Below, in pieces: positions 17,942 to 27,968 of a DNA stretch of 64,000 nt; the stretch's first letter is position 1; every line of letters starts with the position of its first letter. A program made the position numbers and the translations under genes. The notes beneath the pieces are model-generated. The model did not search any database and had not been told where the DNA came from. It was given only the letters and a program-made list of their open reading frames with translations. The DNA is from Celerinatantimonas diazotrophica (GTDB lineage: Bacteria; Pseudomonadota; Gammaproteobacteria; Enterobacterales; Celerinatantimonadaceae), in NCBI RefSeq assembly GCF_004339545.1, contig NZ_SMGD01000013.1, positions 409,453 through 473,452 of the forward strand. Reading direction: 5' to 3'.

Positions 17942-19153
17942 CTAAATATAATTAAACAGTGTCATTTTACTAATTTTGCTGTAGGCCGCATAAGAGGTAT
18001 TGAGCGCCAATTCAGCCTTAGATAGTGACGTCACAGCTTTAGAAAAATCGACTTCTCCCAGTGAGGCTCTAGATTTTTTGTTGATGATATTAATTGCTGA
18101 CTGGGCGTTTCCTAAAGAATCCAAACCATTCTCGCGAGCACCAATTGAACCCATTGTCAGGTTTAATTTCTCAGTCGCATGATCAATACCAACTAAAAAA
18201 TCTTCCTGAGCCTGATCATAAGGTTGCCCTTTGACGTTAGGATCTCTTAAAACATCGATAAAGCGTCCCAGAATATTCAATATATTGTCTTTTTCTGGTT
18301 TTTGCAGTGTAAATGACTCTGTTGTCCCAGGAGTCGAAGTCAGCTTAATTTTTAGCCCTTTAAATAAAAATGGCTTACCCACTTCATACGTTCCCGATGC
18401 CAACTCTTTACCATCACTATTAGTGATGGTGTAGCTATTCGGATTGCCACCGCTACCAGCCGCTGTGGACACTGTAAAAGTATTGGCTTGCGGCGTTACA
18501 TCAGAGTAATTATTTTTATAGAAAGTATCATAGGTTTTCTGCTCATTTACATAAGCATCAATGCCACTGGAGTTACTTTTAACCCGCCGACGTAGGGAAA
18601 CATTCTCAAACGCATCTTTACCAGTCGTATTGCTTTGCACATAAACTGATGCGCCAATTTTGAGTCGAGTGTTACCGTTATCACCCACATAATGATAACG
18701 TTGGCCGTCAAAAACATAGGGTTGGATCTGTGACTGGAAGCCAGCAAAAACATAATCCCCATTCGCATCCCGAGTATTCACCAAGTCGGCCATCTGCGCA
18801 CGGATTTGCTCAAGTTCTTTTGCCATTGAACGACGTTCATTCATTCCGTTAAGGCCATCACCTGACTGAACCCCCAACACCCGAGCACGCAATGCTGAAT
18901 CATGCATACTGTTAAGGATATTCTCCTGAAAACTTAAGGTGTTTTCCAAAGAAACCCCATTATTTTTATATTGAGCATTCTGATTAATGTCGGTATCAAT
19001 TGCCATTTTTTCCGACATATCTGCAGGTCCATCCCCCGCTTGTAACAATTTCTTGTGCGTCACTAACTGATTATTGGCTTTTTCAACTTGCTGCTGAGAC
19101 TGTAAAATCCCATTCATCGAAGTATTATAAAGGTTCATTGTTGCAACACGCAT
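17942..19153 (-). CDS. flgL: Hook-filament junction protein FlgL
   Basis: 403 residues. The N-terminal MRVATMNLYNTSMNGILQSQQQVEKANNQL and C-terminal ALNTSYAAYSKISKM regions are the flagellin-like D0/D1 helices typical of FlgL (HAP3). It is exported without a cleaved signal and joins the hook to the filament after FlgK. It follows flgK by five bases and is the last gene of the flgFGIJKL operon, ended by the terminator at 17902-17927. Under FlgM control late export would follow its assembly. Confidence 0.93.
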   Translation of the reverse strand: MRVATMNLYNTSMNGILQSQQQVEKANNQLVTHKKLLQAGDGPADMSEKMAIDTDINQNAQYKNNGVSLENTLSFQENILNSMHDSALRARVLGVQSGDGLNGMNERRSMAKELEQIRAQMADLVNTRDANGDYVFAGFQSQIQPYVFDGQRYHYVGDNGNTRLKIGASVYVQSNTTGKDAFENVSLRRRVKSNSSGIDAYVNEQKTYDTFYKNNYSDVTPQANTFTVSTAAGSGGNPNSYTITNSDGKELASGTYEVGKPFLFKGLKIKLTSTPGTTESFTLQKPEKDNILNILGRFIDVLRDPNVKGQPYDQAQEDFLVGIDHATEKLNLTMGSIGARENGLDSLGNAQSAINIINKKSRASLGEVDFSKAVTSLSKAELALNTSYAAYSKISKMTLFNYI

Positions 19154-19158
19154 GATGA

Positions 19159-21117
19159 CTACCTCAGAGCATTAAGAATGGAATCAAATGTCTTTTGCGC
19201 CACACCAATAACCTGCGCCGATGCGGCATAGGCCTGCTGAAAACGCACCATGTTTGAAGCTTCTTCATCCATGTTTACCCCAGAAATTGATTTTGCCCAA
19301 TTCTCACTTTGGGTTTTTAATGACTTCGCAGCGGCTGTATCTAAACGCGCTTCAGAGGTATGCCCGCCAATAAAAGTTACCATAGAGGTATAAGCATCAT
19401 TGAACGTCATCTGATCACTCTCCTGATCATTTGCAAGCCCTTTACGCACAGTGGCTTTTTGCTGCAAATCTGCCAGTTTCAGACCATTAAAGTTATCTGA
19501 ATAACCCTCTGTGTTATAGCGAATCGTAAATACATCGCCAGGCTTGGCCTGACCACTAATGGAGACATCATAACCAGGGTTTAATTTCGCCTGCGCTAAA
19601 ATATTCCGTCCATCATCCGTGACTGGAACGGTCGCCAGTTTATGACCATCTTCATCGTAAATGTCATAGCCATTGTCTTTATTGACCTCAATACGCTGAG
19701 GAGAATGGATATTCAATTTTCCAGGCGCCTCAAATCCGGAACCCGCCCCTGTATTAGTGACACTAGATAAGGTAATTTTGGCATCACTAATGTTATGAAT
19801 ATCTTCATCGACACGAACCGGAGCTGCCACAGCGAGTTTCTCCGGCTGAGTCATTGTCAATTGGACTTTGCGGGCCGCCTCATGAGCAGGGCGCAGTAAA
19901 AATTTATCCCCGCTAGCATAACCACCTGATGAGACATTCAAACGCAAGCCATCAATTTCAAAATCATTCGAAGTTGTCCCTTTCACAGCCTCTCCAACGA
20001 CCTTATTACCGTCCAGTCGCTGCACGGTAAAACTGCTACCGCCATCAAATTTCACCAGATAATTATAACGGGTCAACTGGTTACTCTTGCCTGGAATGAC
20101 CTCAGCCGTAACTTTACCGTCCCCCTGATTTTTCTTAAACGCTAACCCCTGAAATTTAGGTAAAGAAAAAATATCCCCCCCTAGGTGGCCTTCCATATCC
20201 ATGCCTAAGTGATTTTGTCGGTTAAATGCATCAGTTAGCGTTAGGGCAATCTGTCCCAATCGATTGCGGCTAGGATTCATCACACTATCGCGATACACCA
20301 ATAAACCATCGATAGCCCCGCCAAGTTGCCCCGGATTCATCTTCGCTTCGGTAGTGTTCCAATCCAGGTATACCTCTTGCTGAGTGGGATCAGGATTGCC
20401 GGGTCGGAGATCAAGAGTGGCATGATTTTTTTCAGTCACTAAGGCATGACCATTTTTCATAAATACTAATTTGGCGCCATTAGTCTGATCAATTGTATGA
20501 ATCTTGATAATTTTTGACAGCTCATGAATCGCTTTGTCACGCTTATCTTTAAGCGTGGCCATCGTCCCTTGCTCTGGCGAATTATGATGGCTCATAATCT
20601 GCACATTCATATCCTGCAAGCTACTGATCAACTTATTTGCTGTATCTACTTTTTCTTTCAATTCGCCATTAAAATGGCGCTGCTGATTCGCGAACTGATT
20701 ATCAAGTAGACGGAAACGACGGAGTAATCCGTTAAAGCCATTTAGCGTCAGTGCCCGTGTTGATGTCGAAAGCGGTGTATCATTCATCGCATGGATATTA
20801 GCGAAGGTTTTATCTAAATTAGGGTTAAGTGATAGTGAATCATCACTAACTACTTTGTCTATTTCCGAGATGCGATCAAGATATGATTTTTTTTCATCAT
20901 AATCAGAGGTCGTACGCCATACAGACTGCTGGGCGAACTGGTTAATAACTCGATTGGTATGACCGCGCCCGACACCGCCGGTAATTTCTGGCTGATACTC
21001 AGTGCGCTGCATCGAATATCCAGGGGTATTAACATTGGAGATGTTATTACCAGTTGTCACCAATAATCTTTGGTGGGCTAAAACCCCTGAACCACCAATA
21101 TTTAATAAATCCGGCAT
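19159..21117 (-). CDS. flgK: Hook-associated protein FlgK
   Basis: 652 residues. The N-terminus MPDLLNIGGSGVLAHQRLLVTTGNNISNVNTPGYSMQRTEY contains the rod/hook consensus NNISNVNTPGY, and the C-terminus (SGVNMDEEASNMVRFQQAYAASAQVI) is the matching helical D0 half. FlgK is the first hook-filament junction protein. It is somewhat longer than the 550-residue enteric form because of a larger variable centre, as in Vibrio. It starts 18 bp after flgJ. Confidence 0.94.
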   Translation of the reverse strand: MPDLLNIGGSGVLAHQRLLVTTGNNISNVNTPGYSMQRTEYQPEITGGVGRGHTNRVINQFAQQSVWRTTSDYDEKKSYLDRISEIDKVVSDDSLSLNPNLDKTFANIHAMNDTPLSTSTRALTLNGFNGLLRRFRLLDNQFANQQRHFNGELKEKVDTANKLISSLQDMNVQIMSHHNSPEQGTMATLKDKRDKAIHELSKIIKIHTIDQTNGAKLVFMKNGHALVTEKNHATLDLRPGNPDPTQQEVYLDWNTTEAKMNPGQLGGAIDGLLVYRDSVMNPSRNRLGQIALTLTDAFNRQNHLGMDMEGHLGGDIFSLPKFQGLAFKKNQGDGKVTAEVIPGKSNQLTRYNYLVKFDGGSSFTVQRLDGNKVVGEAVKGTTSNDFEIDGLRLNVSSGGYASGDKFLLRPAHEAARKVQLTMTQPEKLAVAAPVRVDEDIHNISDAKITLSSVTNTGAGSGFEAPGKLNIHSPQRIEVNKDNGYDIYDEDGHKLATVPVTDDGRNILAQAKLNPGYDVSISGQAKPGDVFTIRYNTEGYSDNFNGLKLADLQQKATVRKGLANDQESDQMTFNDAYTSMVTFIGGHTSEARLDTAAAKSLKTQSENWAKSISGVNMDEEASNMVRFQQAYAASAQVIGVAQKTFDSILNALR

Positions 21118-21135
21118 AACTGGTCTTCTCCATTA

Positions 21136-22167
21136 TCAATTCTGATACTGTGATAACACCTCGCTATCAAGTACCTTTTGTATCTTGGCCGCATATTGAG
21201 GGTCTGTGGCATAACCCGAACGTTGTAGCTGTTCAGCGAACTGGGCGGGATTTTCCCCATGTTCCAGAGCCTGCTGATAACGAGGCTTTTTCATCAGTGC
21301 TATATAATCTTTAACACTGTCCGCATACGACGAATAAGCTCTAAAATTTTCCTGTTTCGGTTTTGCAAGTCCTTGTTCATATTCGAGCGTCTGCACTCGC
21401 AATTTTGGTCCTTGCCAACTTTTACCCGCTTTAATACCAAATAAATTATGACTGCTCTGGCCATCGCCATGTGCCATTACCCGTTTGCCCCACCCTGTCT
21501 CCAGCGCCGCTTGAGCAACGACTGCCAGCGGTGAAATTCCCGCCGGAGCAGCAAATTTTTGCGCTATAGGCAACAGCGTTTTCACAAAATCATCTTCAGA
21601 GGCAAATTGCTGCCGTTTTATTGCCGCTGGTTTTGGTGTTTCTGCTGGTACTGCCGCGCTCTGCGTATAAATTCGTCGAGGCTGAAACTGCATTACAGGA
21701 TTATGAGCAACTTTCTTGCCAGTTTGCTTTTTAGTAGCCATTTGATCGAGAGCATGCGCGTGTCCCATGGAGATAGACGAGGTTCTATCCCCCCCAGAAC
21801 GAAGCTGGCTAGCTGGCGTGAGATTGGCACTCTCAGGATCGAGCTGCTGAACAATCAGATCAGCTAACCCTAGAGAGCCATTTTTAGATAGATCCAAAGA
21901 AAGCTGCTTGTCGTACATCTGCTGATAGTTCTTCACGTAGCGATTGTTATTAATGGAGTCTTTACTTGAGAACTGGCTGTTAGATTTACGCATCTCTTCA
22001 AGTAGCTTTTGCATAAATAACGCTTCAAACTGATGAGCTACTGCCTCTAAGGCTTTATGCGGATTCTTTTTGGCTTCCCGGCGTAACTCATCAAGCTGAT
22101 TTAAGTTATTATAACTCTGCTGCTGTGCCATTGCGTTTTGCATCAACATAGGGTTCTTCAAGTCCAT
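21136..22167 (-). CDS. flgJ: Rod assembly protein and peptidoglycan hydrolase FlgJ
   Basis: 343 residues in two parts. An N-terminal rod-binding domain (about 40-110, including HQFEALFMQKLLEEMRKS) is joined by a linker to a C-terminal glucosaminidase domain from about residue 190 (SPLAVVAQAALETGWGK carries the catalytic-type Glu). It bores the hole in peptidoglycan through which the rod grows. The two-domain form is standard in gammaproteobacteria. It is 11 bp downstream of flgI. Confidence 0.94.
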   Translation of the reverse strand: MDLKNPMLMQNAMAQQQSYNNLNQLDELRREAKKNPHKALEAVAHQFEALFMQKLLEEMRKSNSQFSSKDSINNNRYVKNYQQMYDKQLSLDLSKNGSLGLADLIVQQLDPESANLTPASQLRSGGDRTSSISMGHAHALDQMATKKQTGKKVAHNPVMQFQPRRIYTQSAAVPAETPKPAAIKRQQFASEDDFVKTLLPIAQKFAAPAGISPLAVVAQAALETGWGKRVMAHGDGQSSHNLFGIKAGKSWQGPKLRVQTLEYEQGLAKPKQENFRAYSSYADSVKDYIALMKKPRYQQALEHGENPAQFAEQLQRSGYATDPQYAAKIQKVLDSEVLSQYQN

Positions 22168-22178
22168 ACATGTAATCC

Positions 22179-23282
22179 TTATATGACGATCAAATCGCCC
22201 TGAATAGCACCGGCCTGTTTCAGTGCTTCCAGAATTGAAACCAGATCACCTGGAGCGACACCCACTCGGTTTACAGCCTGAACTAAGTCATCCAAAGAGG
22301 CTCCCGACTGGAACTTGAACATCCGCCCATCGCCTTTATCAACTTGAATATTAGAATTTGGCGTCGTAACAGTTTTTCCGCCTGCCAGCGCATTGGGCTG
22401 AGAAACTTGAGGATTTTCAGATATTTTAACCGTTAACCCACCTGAGGTAATCGCCGCCGGCAACAATTTGACGTCTTTGCCAATGACAATTGTCCCGGTT
22501 CTTGAATTAACAATAATCTTTGCCGACTCTTGCGCTGGCTGAAACTGAATATTCTCAAGGGTAGATAGATAGTTCACCCGCTGAGATGGATCACGTGGTG
22601 CATAAACTTTAACGGATGTCGCATCAATGGGTTCAGCTGTGCGAGGCCCCACCATTTTATTGATCGCATCAGCTAGGCGTTTAGCCGAAGTGAAATCAGG
22701 TTGCTTTAAATTGAAGGTGATGAAATCGCCCTGATCAAAAGGAGACTTAATTGATTGCTCAACAATTGCACCATTAGGAATACGGCCAACCGTCGGAGTA
22801 TTTGCAATAATTTTCGAGCCATCGGCCCCTTCAGCGCCAAAGCCACCAACAATCAGACTCCCCTGCGCCAGAGCATATACTTTCCCGTTGGCACCTTTTA
22901 AAAAGGTCTGTAATAGGCTACCACCGCGTAAACTTTTAGCCTGACCAATCGCTGAAACCGTCACATCAATCGTTTGTCCCGGCTTTGAAAAAGGCGGCAA
23001 TATTGCCTGCACAGCAACGGCAGCGGTATTTTTAATTTTCAAACTGGTATTGGGCGGAACTTTAATCCCAAAATTTCTCAGCATCGTTTCAAATGACTGG
23101 TCAGCAAAAGCATTCCCGGATTCACCAGTACCTGGTAAGCCGACCACCAGGCCATAACCGATCAATTGGTTGTTACGAACCCCAGCGACATCTGCGACAT
23201 CTTTAATTCGCGTGGCCTGTGCTTGAGCTGTTAACAACCAACTAGCCAGAGCTAATAAAGTGACAAACCATTTGTTTCTCAT
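22179..23282 (-). CDS. flgI: Flagellar P-ring protein FlgI
   Basis: 367 residues from the ATG at 23282, which follows ACAGGA at good spacing and starts a clean Sec signal peptide ([23 protein letters not shown]). A frame reaching back to 23306 lacks such a signal. The mature protein begins with the typical [30 protein letters not shown]. FlgI forms the periplasmic P ring around the rod. Only 27 bp separate it from the flgG stop, so there is no flgH in its usual place. Confidence 0.94.
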   Translation of the reverse strand: MRNKWFVTLLALASWLLTAQAQATRIKDVADVAGVRNNQLIGYGLVVGLPGTGESGNAFADQSFETMLRNFGIKVPPNTSLKIKNTAAVAVQAILPPFSKPGQTIDVTVSAIGQAKSLRGGSLLQTFLKGANGKVYALAQGSLIVGGFGAEGADGSKIIANTPTVGRIPNGAIVEQSIKSPFDQGDFITFNLKQPDFTSAKRLADAINKMVGPRTAEPIDATSVKVYAPRDPSQRVNYLSTLENIQFQPAQESAKIIVNSRTGTIVIGKDVKLLPAAITSGGLTVKISENPQVSQPNALAGGKTVTTPNSNIQVDKGDGRMFKFQSGASLDDLVQAVNRVGVAPGDLVSILEALKQAGAIQGDLIVI

Positions 23283-23309
23283 GGCCATAATTCCTGTACC
23301 CATCAACGA

Positions 23310-24098
23310 CTAAAGCTGTTGCGTTGCATAATTAAGCATCTGATCGACACTTGAAATCACTTTTGAGTTCATCTCATACACACGCTGCGCTTCAATGAGG
23401 TCCACAAGCTCAGCTGTCACATTCACATTTGACGTTTCAAGTGCCCCTTGCTGAATCGAGCCTAACCCATTTTCCGTCGCGACCCCTTCTTGGGCATCAC
23501 CACTGGAGGCCGTCGCAACATAAAGGTTTTGTCCTTTTGGCTCTAAACCAGAGGGGTTCACAAAGTCAGCCAACGCGATCTGCCCAACCACCTGTGGTTG
23601 TTGCTGCCCAGGTAAGACCACACTCACCTGGCCATCTTCAGAAACCGTCATACTCTGAGCATTTGCTGGGATCTGAATTTCAGGTTGAATCGGATAACCA
23701 GAACCAGGCGTCACCAGTGTCCCATCCTGATTCAACGAGAACTGTCCATTACGAGTATATGCCATGGTTCCATCGGGCATCTGAACTTCGAAAAAACCTT
23801 TCCCATTAATCATCATATCAAACGAGTTATTGGTGGTTTTCACGTTCCCTTGTGAAAAGTCTTTTTGGGTCGCAACCACTTTCGAACCAGCACCCAGCAT
23901 CAAGCCCGTCGGGGTTAAAGTATTTTGTGACGAACGGCCACCTGGCTGATTCACCGTTTGATAGAGCAAATCTTCAAATACTCCCCGGCCTTTTTTGTAC
24001 CCAACGGTGCTAGCGTTAGCCAAGTTGTTAGAGATGACCGAAACATTAGTCTGTTGAGCATCAAGCCCGGTTTTACTAATCCATAATGCTGGGTTCAT
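23310..24098 (-). CDS. flgG: Distal rod protein FlgG
   Basis: 262 residues, the standard length. The N-terminal motif NNLANASTVGYKKGRGVFEDLLYQ and the C-terminal LVDLIEAQRVYEMNSKVISSVDQMLNYATQQL are diagnostic. FlgG builds the distal rod, the part that crosses the P and L rings. It follows flgF by 18 bp. The next gene should be flgH but is flgI. Confidence 0.95.
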   Translation of the reverse strand: MNPALWISKTGLDAQQTNVSVISNNLANASTVGYKKGRGVFEDLLYQTVNQPGGRSSQNTLTPTGLMLGAGSKVVATQKDFSQGNVKTTNNSFDMMINGKGFFEVQMPDGTMAYTRNGQFSLNQDGTLVTPGSGYPIQPEIQIPANAQSMTVSEDGQVSVVLPGQQQPQVVGQIALADFVNPSGLEPKGQNLYVATASSGDAQEGVATENGLGSIQQGALETSNVNVTAELVDLIEAQRVYEMNSKVISSVDQMLNYATQQL

Positions 24099-24116
24099 AA
24101 AAAATAACCTCCAGTA

Positions 24117-24866
24117 TTAACCACGTAAATTAAGTAAGCGAGTCACAGAGCGATCATCATCTTCAGCTGTTCGCATCATCTTGACCTGCATATCATAGTT
24201 ATGCTGTAAATTAATCAGTTGGGTCATCTCCGCGATTGGATTGACATTACTGGATTCCAATGCCCCTTTAATGACTTCAACATTGGCATCTGCAGTAATC
24301 GGCTGATTATTGGCCAGACGGAACAGGCCATCATTGCCTTTACGCAACTCTTTAATCGATGGGTTGGCAAGTTTAATTCGATTAATCTCTTCCATTCCAT
24401 CCGGTGGTGCACCTTGAGGCCTCACCTCAATCGTTCCATCTTTATTAATATTAATTTTTTCCACTGGCAGAGGCACAATAATGGGCTGATTATTGTTCCC
24501 TAAAACAGGATGTCCGGTAGCGGTTTGTAAAACCCCAGCAGCTGACACCGTCAAATTACCATCACGAGTTAGAGCTTCTTTACCATTCGCATCTTGAATC
24601 GAGATCCACCCTTGTCCGGCAACGGCTATATCAAGATCTCGCCCGGTTGTTTTCAGAGCGCCAGGGGTAAAATTTTGTCCCGGGTTTTCACGCATAGCAA
24701 ACACCCTACTGGGAAAGCCATCACCATAAGCTTGCATAGCACGAGCCTGTTCAAAATCACTTTTAAACCCAGTTGTGTTGGCATTCGCTAAGTTGTTACC
24801 GTGTACCGCCAGCGCATTAAGCCCTTGAGATGCACCAGTCATTGATATATAGAGGTACTTATCCAC
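24117..24866 (-). CDS. flgF: Proximal rod protein FlgF
   Basis: 249 residues with NNLANANTTGFKSDFEQARAM near the N-terminus and MTQLINLQHNYDMQVKMMRTAEDDD near the C-terminus, the two halves of the rod D0 domain. It heads a separate operon (flgF-flgG-flgI-flgJ-flgK-flgL), because a terminator follows flgE and a sigma-54 promoter precedes it. Confidence 0.94.
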   Translation of the reverse strand: MDKYLYISMTGASQGLNALAVHGNNLANANTTGFKSDFEQARAMQAYGDGFPSRVFAMRENPGQNFTPGALKTTGRDLDIAVAGQGWISIQDANGKEALTRDGNLTVSAAGVLQTATGHPVLGNNNQPIIVPLPVEKININKDGTIEVRPQGAPPDGMEEINRIKLANPSIKELRKGNDGLFRLANNQPITADANVEVIKGALESSNVNPIAEMTQLINLQHNYDMQVKMMRTAEDDDRSVTRLLNLRG

Positions 24867-24906
24867 TGCTGTATTCCTGCGTCAAATGGATGACTGACAG
24901 ATATAT

Positions 24907-24922
24907 TGCAAAAACGGTGCCA
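24907..24922 (-). promoter_or_regulatory. Sigma-54 promoter of the flgF operon
   Basis: Minus strand: TGGCAC, five bases, TTGCA. Both boxes are perfect and GG-N10-GC spacing is exact. It lies 41 bp before the flgF start. FlrC is the expected activator. Confidence 0.9.
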
Positions 24923-24963
24923 AGCTTTGTAAAGAAAAAGACGGGATAAATCAGGTTTAAGAA

Positions 24964-24989
24964 AAAGAAAAAAGCCCGCCAAAGCGGGC
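24964..24989 (-). terminator. Terminator after flgE
   Basis: GCCCGC / GCGGGC forms a 6-bp stem with a 4-base loop and is followed on the minus strand by TTTTTT. It closes the flgBCDE operon just before the flgF promoter. Confidence 0.9.
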
Positions 24990-25003
24990 ATAAGCACAGG
25001 AAA

Positions 25004-26269
25004 TTAGCGGATTTGAATAATAGTTTGTTGCAACGAACTGTCTACCTCAAGAGCACGGGAGTTAGCTTGGAAGTTACGTTGCGCTGAAATCAGATTCACT
25101 AACTGATTGGTCAAATTCACGTTGGACTGCTCCAGCGCAGAAGAGTTAACTTTACCAAAAGTACCACGGTCTGGTTCACCGGCAATCGCTTCACCAGAGG
25201 CCTGGGTTTGCAGCCATGATGTATCGCCTTTTTGACTTAACCCCTGTGGGTTATTAAATTTCGCCAACGCAACTTTCGAAACAAAGCGTGTTACACCATT
25301 GCTGTATGATGCTTTCACCAAACCATCGGCACCAATGTCAATACCAGTCAATTTACCGACTGTCGAGCCGTTTTGTTTTAAGTTGTTTACCTCAAAAGGT
25401 GAAGAGAACTGAGTTGAGCCACCAATTTTAAAATTCAATGTTTGGGTTGGATCGACAGAGCCATTGGTTGCATCCCAAACTCCGCCAAGGGTACTTAATG
25501 CAGGAGTCGTAAACTCAGCAGGTGATGGTTGAACTAAGGAACCGGTGTTATCAAAACGCAGTGTTTGCGGTTGCCCAAGCGCTTTCCCATCGACGTAAAT
25601 ACGTTGCTGCCAAGTATTTGGCTGCCCTGCAACTTTTACAAAATAAGACTGCGCAACATGCGATCCACCAAGAGAGTCATAGATCGTCGCTGAAGTGGAT
25701 GAGTTATAGGTCGAGCTATCATCAGGATTAAATAATGTCGGATCTTTAGTAGCCGCACTATTTGGCAAGTTAAACGACATATCAATATCAGAAGTCATTG
25801 TTGGCGAACCAACTTCACTACTGAGCTGAATCGGTTTGGTTGCAGCCATACTCACCGCTGAAGGTGTACCATCAGAATTCACTTTGTAACCCTGCAAGAA
25901 GTTTCCTTCAGAAGTCACAATATAGTTATTTGGATTCAGTTTAAATGCACCAGCACGAGTATAAGAATGGGTCAACCCGTCTTTTTTCTCAGAAGTGACA
26001 AAGAAACCTTCCCCTGTAATCGCCAAATCAAGCGAGTTTTGGGTAAATTTCAGTGATCCCTGATGAAATTGCTGGGCAACCTGAGTCGTTTTTGCACCGT
26101 TACCATTTGCTGTCTTAGCATTGGAAAACAGTGAATTGGCATACACATCCGCAAACTCTGCACGAGACTCTTTAAAGCCCGTTGTATCAACGTTCGCAAT
26201 ATTGTTGGATGTTGTATCCAAATCCTTTTGTGAAGCGTTAATGCCGCTTAAGGCGATACCAAATGCCAT
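25004..26269 (-). CDS. flgE: Flagellar hook protein FlgE
   Basis: 421 residues. MAFGIALSGINASQKDLDTTSNNIANVDTTGFKESRAEFADVYA is the classical FlgE N-terminus and LVNLISAQRNFQANSRALEVDSSLQQTIIQIR the C-terminus. It polymerises into the hook under FliK length control. It follows flgD by 30 bp and is the last gene before the operon terminator. Confidence 0.95.
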   Translation of the reverse strand: MAFGIALSGINASQKDLDTTSNNIANVDTTGFKESRAEFADVYANSLFSNAKTANGNGAKTTQVAQQFHQGSLKFTQNSLDLAITGEGFFVTSEKKDGLTHSYTRAGAFKLNPNNYIVTSEGNFLQGYKVNSDGTPSAVSMAATKPIQLSSEVGSPTMTSDIDMSFNLPNSAATKDPTLFNPDDSSTYNSSTSATIYDSLGGSHVAQSYFVKVAGQPNTWQQRIYVDGKALGQPQTLRFDNTGSLVQPSPAEFTTPALSTLGGVWDATNGSVDPTQTLNFKIGGSTQFSSPFEVNNLKQNGSTVGKLTGIDIGADGLVKASYSNGVTRFVSKVALAKFNNPQGLSQKGDTSWLQTQASGEAIAGEPDRGTFGKVNSSALEQSNVNLTNQLVNLISAQRNFQANSRALEVDSSLQQTIIQIR

Positions 26270-26299
26270 CTCTCAATCTCCTATATTACTTTCAACGTA

Positions 26300-27031
26300 C
26301 TAGCCTTCACCAACTTCAAGCACGTCCTTCATATTAAATCCACCTAAACCAGCTAGATTTAACTTGATACCTTCAGCCCCTTTATGGGAAAGACTGACAC
26401 TGCTTACGTGACCAAACGTTGCCGCAGCTAACTGAACATTCTTCGCGCCTTGTTTACCAGTCACTTCAATTTTATATTTACCTTCTGGAGCGGCTTTACC
26501 TGTTTTATCTTTGCCATCCCAGTTAAATTTCATGTTGCCGTGGCCATCACCCAAATTCATGGTTTTAATGACTTCGCCGGCTGCATCCTTAATACTGACA
26601 TGGACATTTTTTGCCCCTTTGCCAGCCACTGCGACACCAGAGAACCCTTTACCTTCATTCATCCCATGATCAAGAGGGACCAGCACAGAACGGCCAACTA
26701 AGGTGGATGCCTGCAAAGCTTTCGATGAGGTCATTAAATTATTCAACCCCTTGAATTCTTTGGTCAACTGAGCAATCCCATCAGACGTCTGAAACGATGA
26801 CATCTGTGAAATCATATGGGCATTATCCACTGGCTTAGACGGATCCTGATAAGCCAGCTGTTGAGTCAGCAGCGAAAAGAAATCTTTCTGATCAAGTTTC
26901 TTATTGTCCGATGGAGCAGCGACCGGGCCAGTTTCTGGTTTATTAACCTTGGCATCTTGCTTGATCGGCTGTTGCTGCTTTGTCTTATCCGGCCAATAGA
27001 TATTGCTATCTAATCCTTTAATCTGTGCCAT
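26300..27031 (-). CDS. flgD: Hook capping / scaffold protein FlgD
   Basis: 243 residues. The N-terminal FlgD domain is marked by LDQKDFFSLLTQQLAYQDPSKPVDNAHMISQMSSFQTSDGI. The centre and C-terminus contain the FLG-D Ig/tudor part (FNWDGKDKTGKAAPEGKYKIEVTGK). FlgD caps the growing hook. It starts 15 bp after flgC. Confidence 0.94.
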   Translation of the reverse strand: MAQIKGLDSNIYWPDKTKQQQPIKQDAKVNKPETGPVAAPSDNKKLDQKDFFSLLTQQLAYQDPSKPVDNAHMISQMSSFQTSDGIAQLTKEFKGLNNLMTSSKALQASTLVGRSVLVPLDHGMNEGKGFSGVAVAGKGAKNVHVSIKDAAGEVIKTMNLGDGHGNMKFNWDGKDKTGKAAPEGKYKIEVTGKQGAKNVQLAAATFGHVSSVSLSHKGAEGIKLNLAGLGGFNMKDVLEVGEG

Positions 27032-27046
27032 TTACCCAATCTCCGA

Positions 27047-27469
27047 CTAACCCTTACCTAAATTTAACGTCGAATTCAGCATCTGTTTAGCGGCATCAGC
27101 AACCTGGACATTCGTTTGGTAGGAGCGAGAGGCGCTAATCATATCGGCCATCTCTTCCATCACATTGACATTAGGCTTATAAATATAACCATCTTTATCT
27201 GCCAGTGGATGGTTCGGATTGTATTCACGACGCAGTGGCGCATCACTTTCAACAATCCCTTTTACTTCTACCTTAACTGCATCGGATGGTTCACCATTTA
27301 TAGCTTGATCTAATGCTGCTGCAAAAACAGGCTTCCGAGCCCGATAAGTATCTTGAAAATTCGAAGAAACACTATCGGCGTTTGCTAGGTTACTTGCGGT
27401 CGTATTCAGACGGACAGACTGTGCTTTTAAACCGGAACCAGATACGTCAAATACATTAAATAAACCCAT
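27047..27469 (-). CDS. flgC: Proximal rod protein FlgC
   Basis: 140 residues, standard. MGLFNVFDVSGSGLKAQSVRLNTTASNLANADSV opens it and MADMISASRSYQTNVQVADAAKQMLNSTLNLGKG closes it. A rod component, five bases downstream of flgB. Confidence 0.95.
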   Translation of the reverse strand: MGLFNVFDVSGSGLKAQSVRLNTTASNLANADSVSSNFQDTYRARKPVFAAALDQAINGEPSDAVKVEVKGIVESDAPLRREYNPNHPLADKDGYIYKPNVNVMEEMADMISASRSYQTNVQVADAAKQMLNSTLNLGKG

Positions 27470-27474
27470 AATGA

Positions 27475-27867
27475 TTATCCTGTAATTGCTTTCTTAAGGC
27501 CGTTGATTTTGCTATTTAAGAAATTCAAACTGGCCTCGTAACGCATCCCGTTTTCCATATACAGTGTCTTTTCAGTCTGCATATCAACCGTATTGCCATC
27601 ACCGGTATCTGGTTGGTCAGGAACCCGGTATCCAATACTTGGGTCAAAGTCCGCCGATCCGGCAATATGCCTTTCGTTTGTTCTTAATAAGCGAAAATCA
27701 TGCCCACTTGTTGCTTCAGCTAACGCTTTTTTAAAATCGAGGTCCCGAGCCTTGTAATTCGGGGTATCGGCGTTAGCAATATTACTGGCTAATAATTCAG
27801 CACGACGCTCGCGAACACCCAGTGTGTACTGGTGAATGCCAAAAGCTTTATCAAAAGTAATACTCAT
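27475..27867 (-). CDS. flgB: Proximal rod protein FlgB
   Basis: 130 residues from ATG 27867, preceded by GGAGGAAACTT. The frame is open further upstream, but that part contains the sigma-54 promoter, so the ATG at 27867 is right. LLASNIANADTPNYKARDLDF is the rod signature. First gene of flgBCDE. Confidence 0.95.
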   Translation of the reverse strand: MSITFDKAFGIHQYTLGVRERRAELLASNIANADTPNYKARDLDFKKALAEATSGHDFRLLRTNERHIAGSADFDPSIGYRVPDQPDTGDGNTVDMQTEKTLYMENGMRYEASLNFLNSKINGLKKAITG

Positions 27868-27897
27868 AAGTTTCCTCCAGAGATGACAACAGGAAAC

Positions 27898-27913
27898 TGC
27901 AACTAATATGCCA
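27898..27913 (-). promoter_or_regulatory. Sigma-54 promoter of flgBCDE
   Basis: Minus strand: TGGCAT, five bases, TTGCA, 31 bp before the flgB start. GG-N10-GC spacing is exact. It is the partner of the flgF promoter and a probable FlrC target. Confidence 0.88.
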
Positions 27914-27968
27914 TTACAAAATTTTGACGATAGATAAAAGATGAAAAAAGCGGCAAGCAGAAATAACC

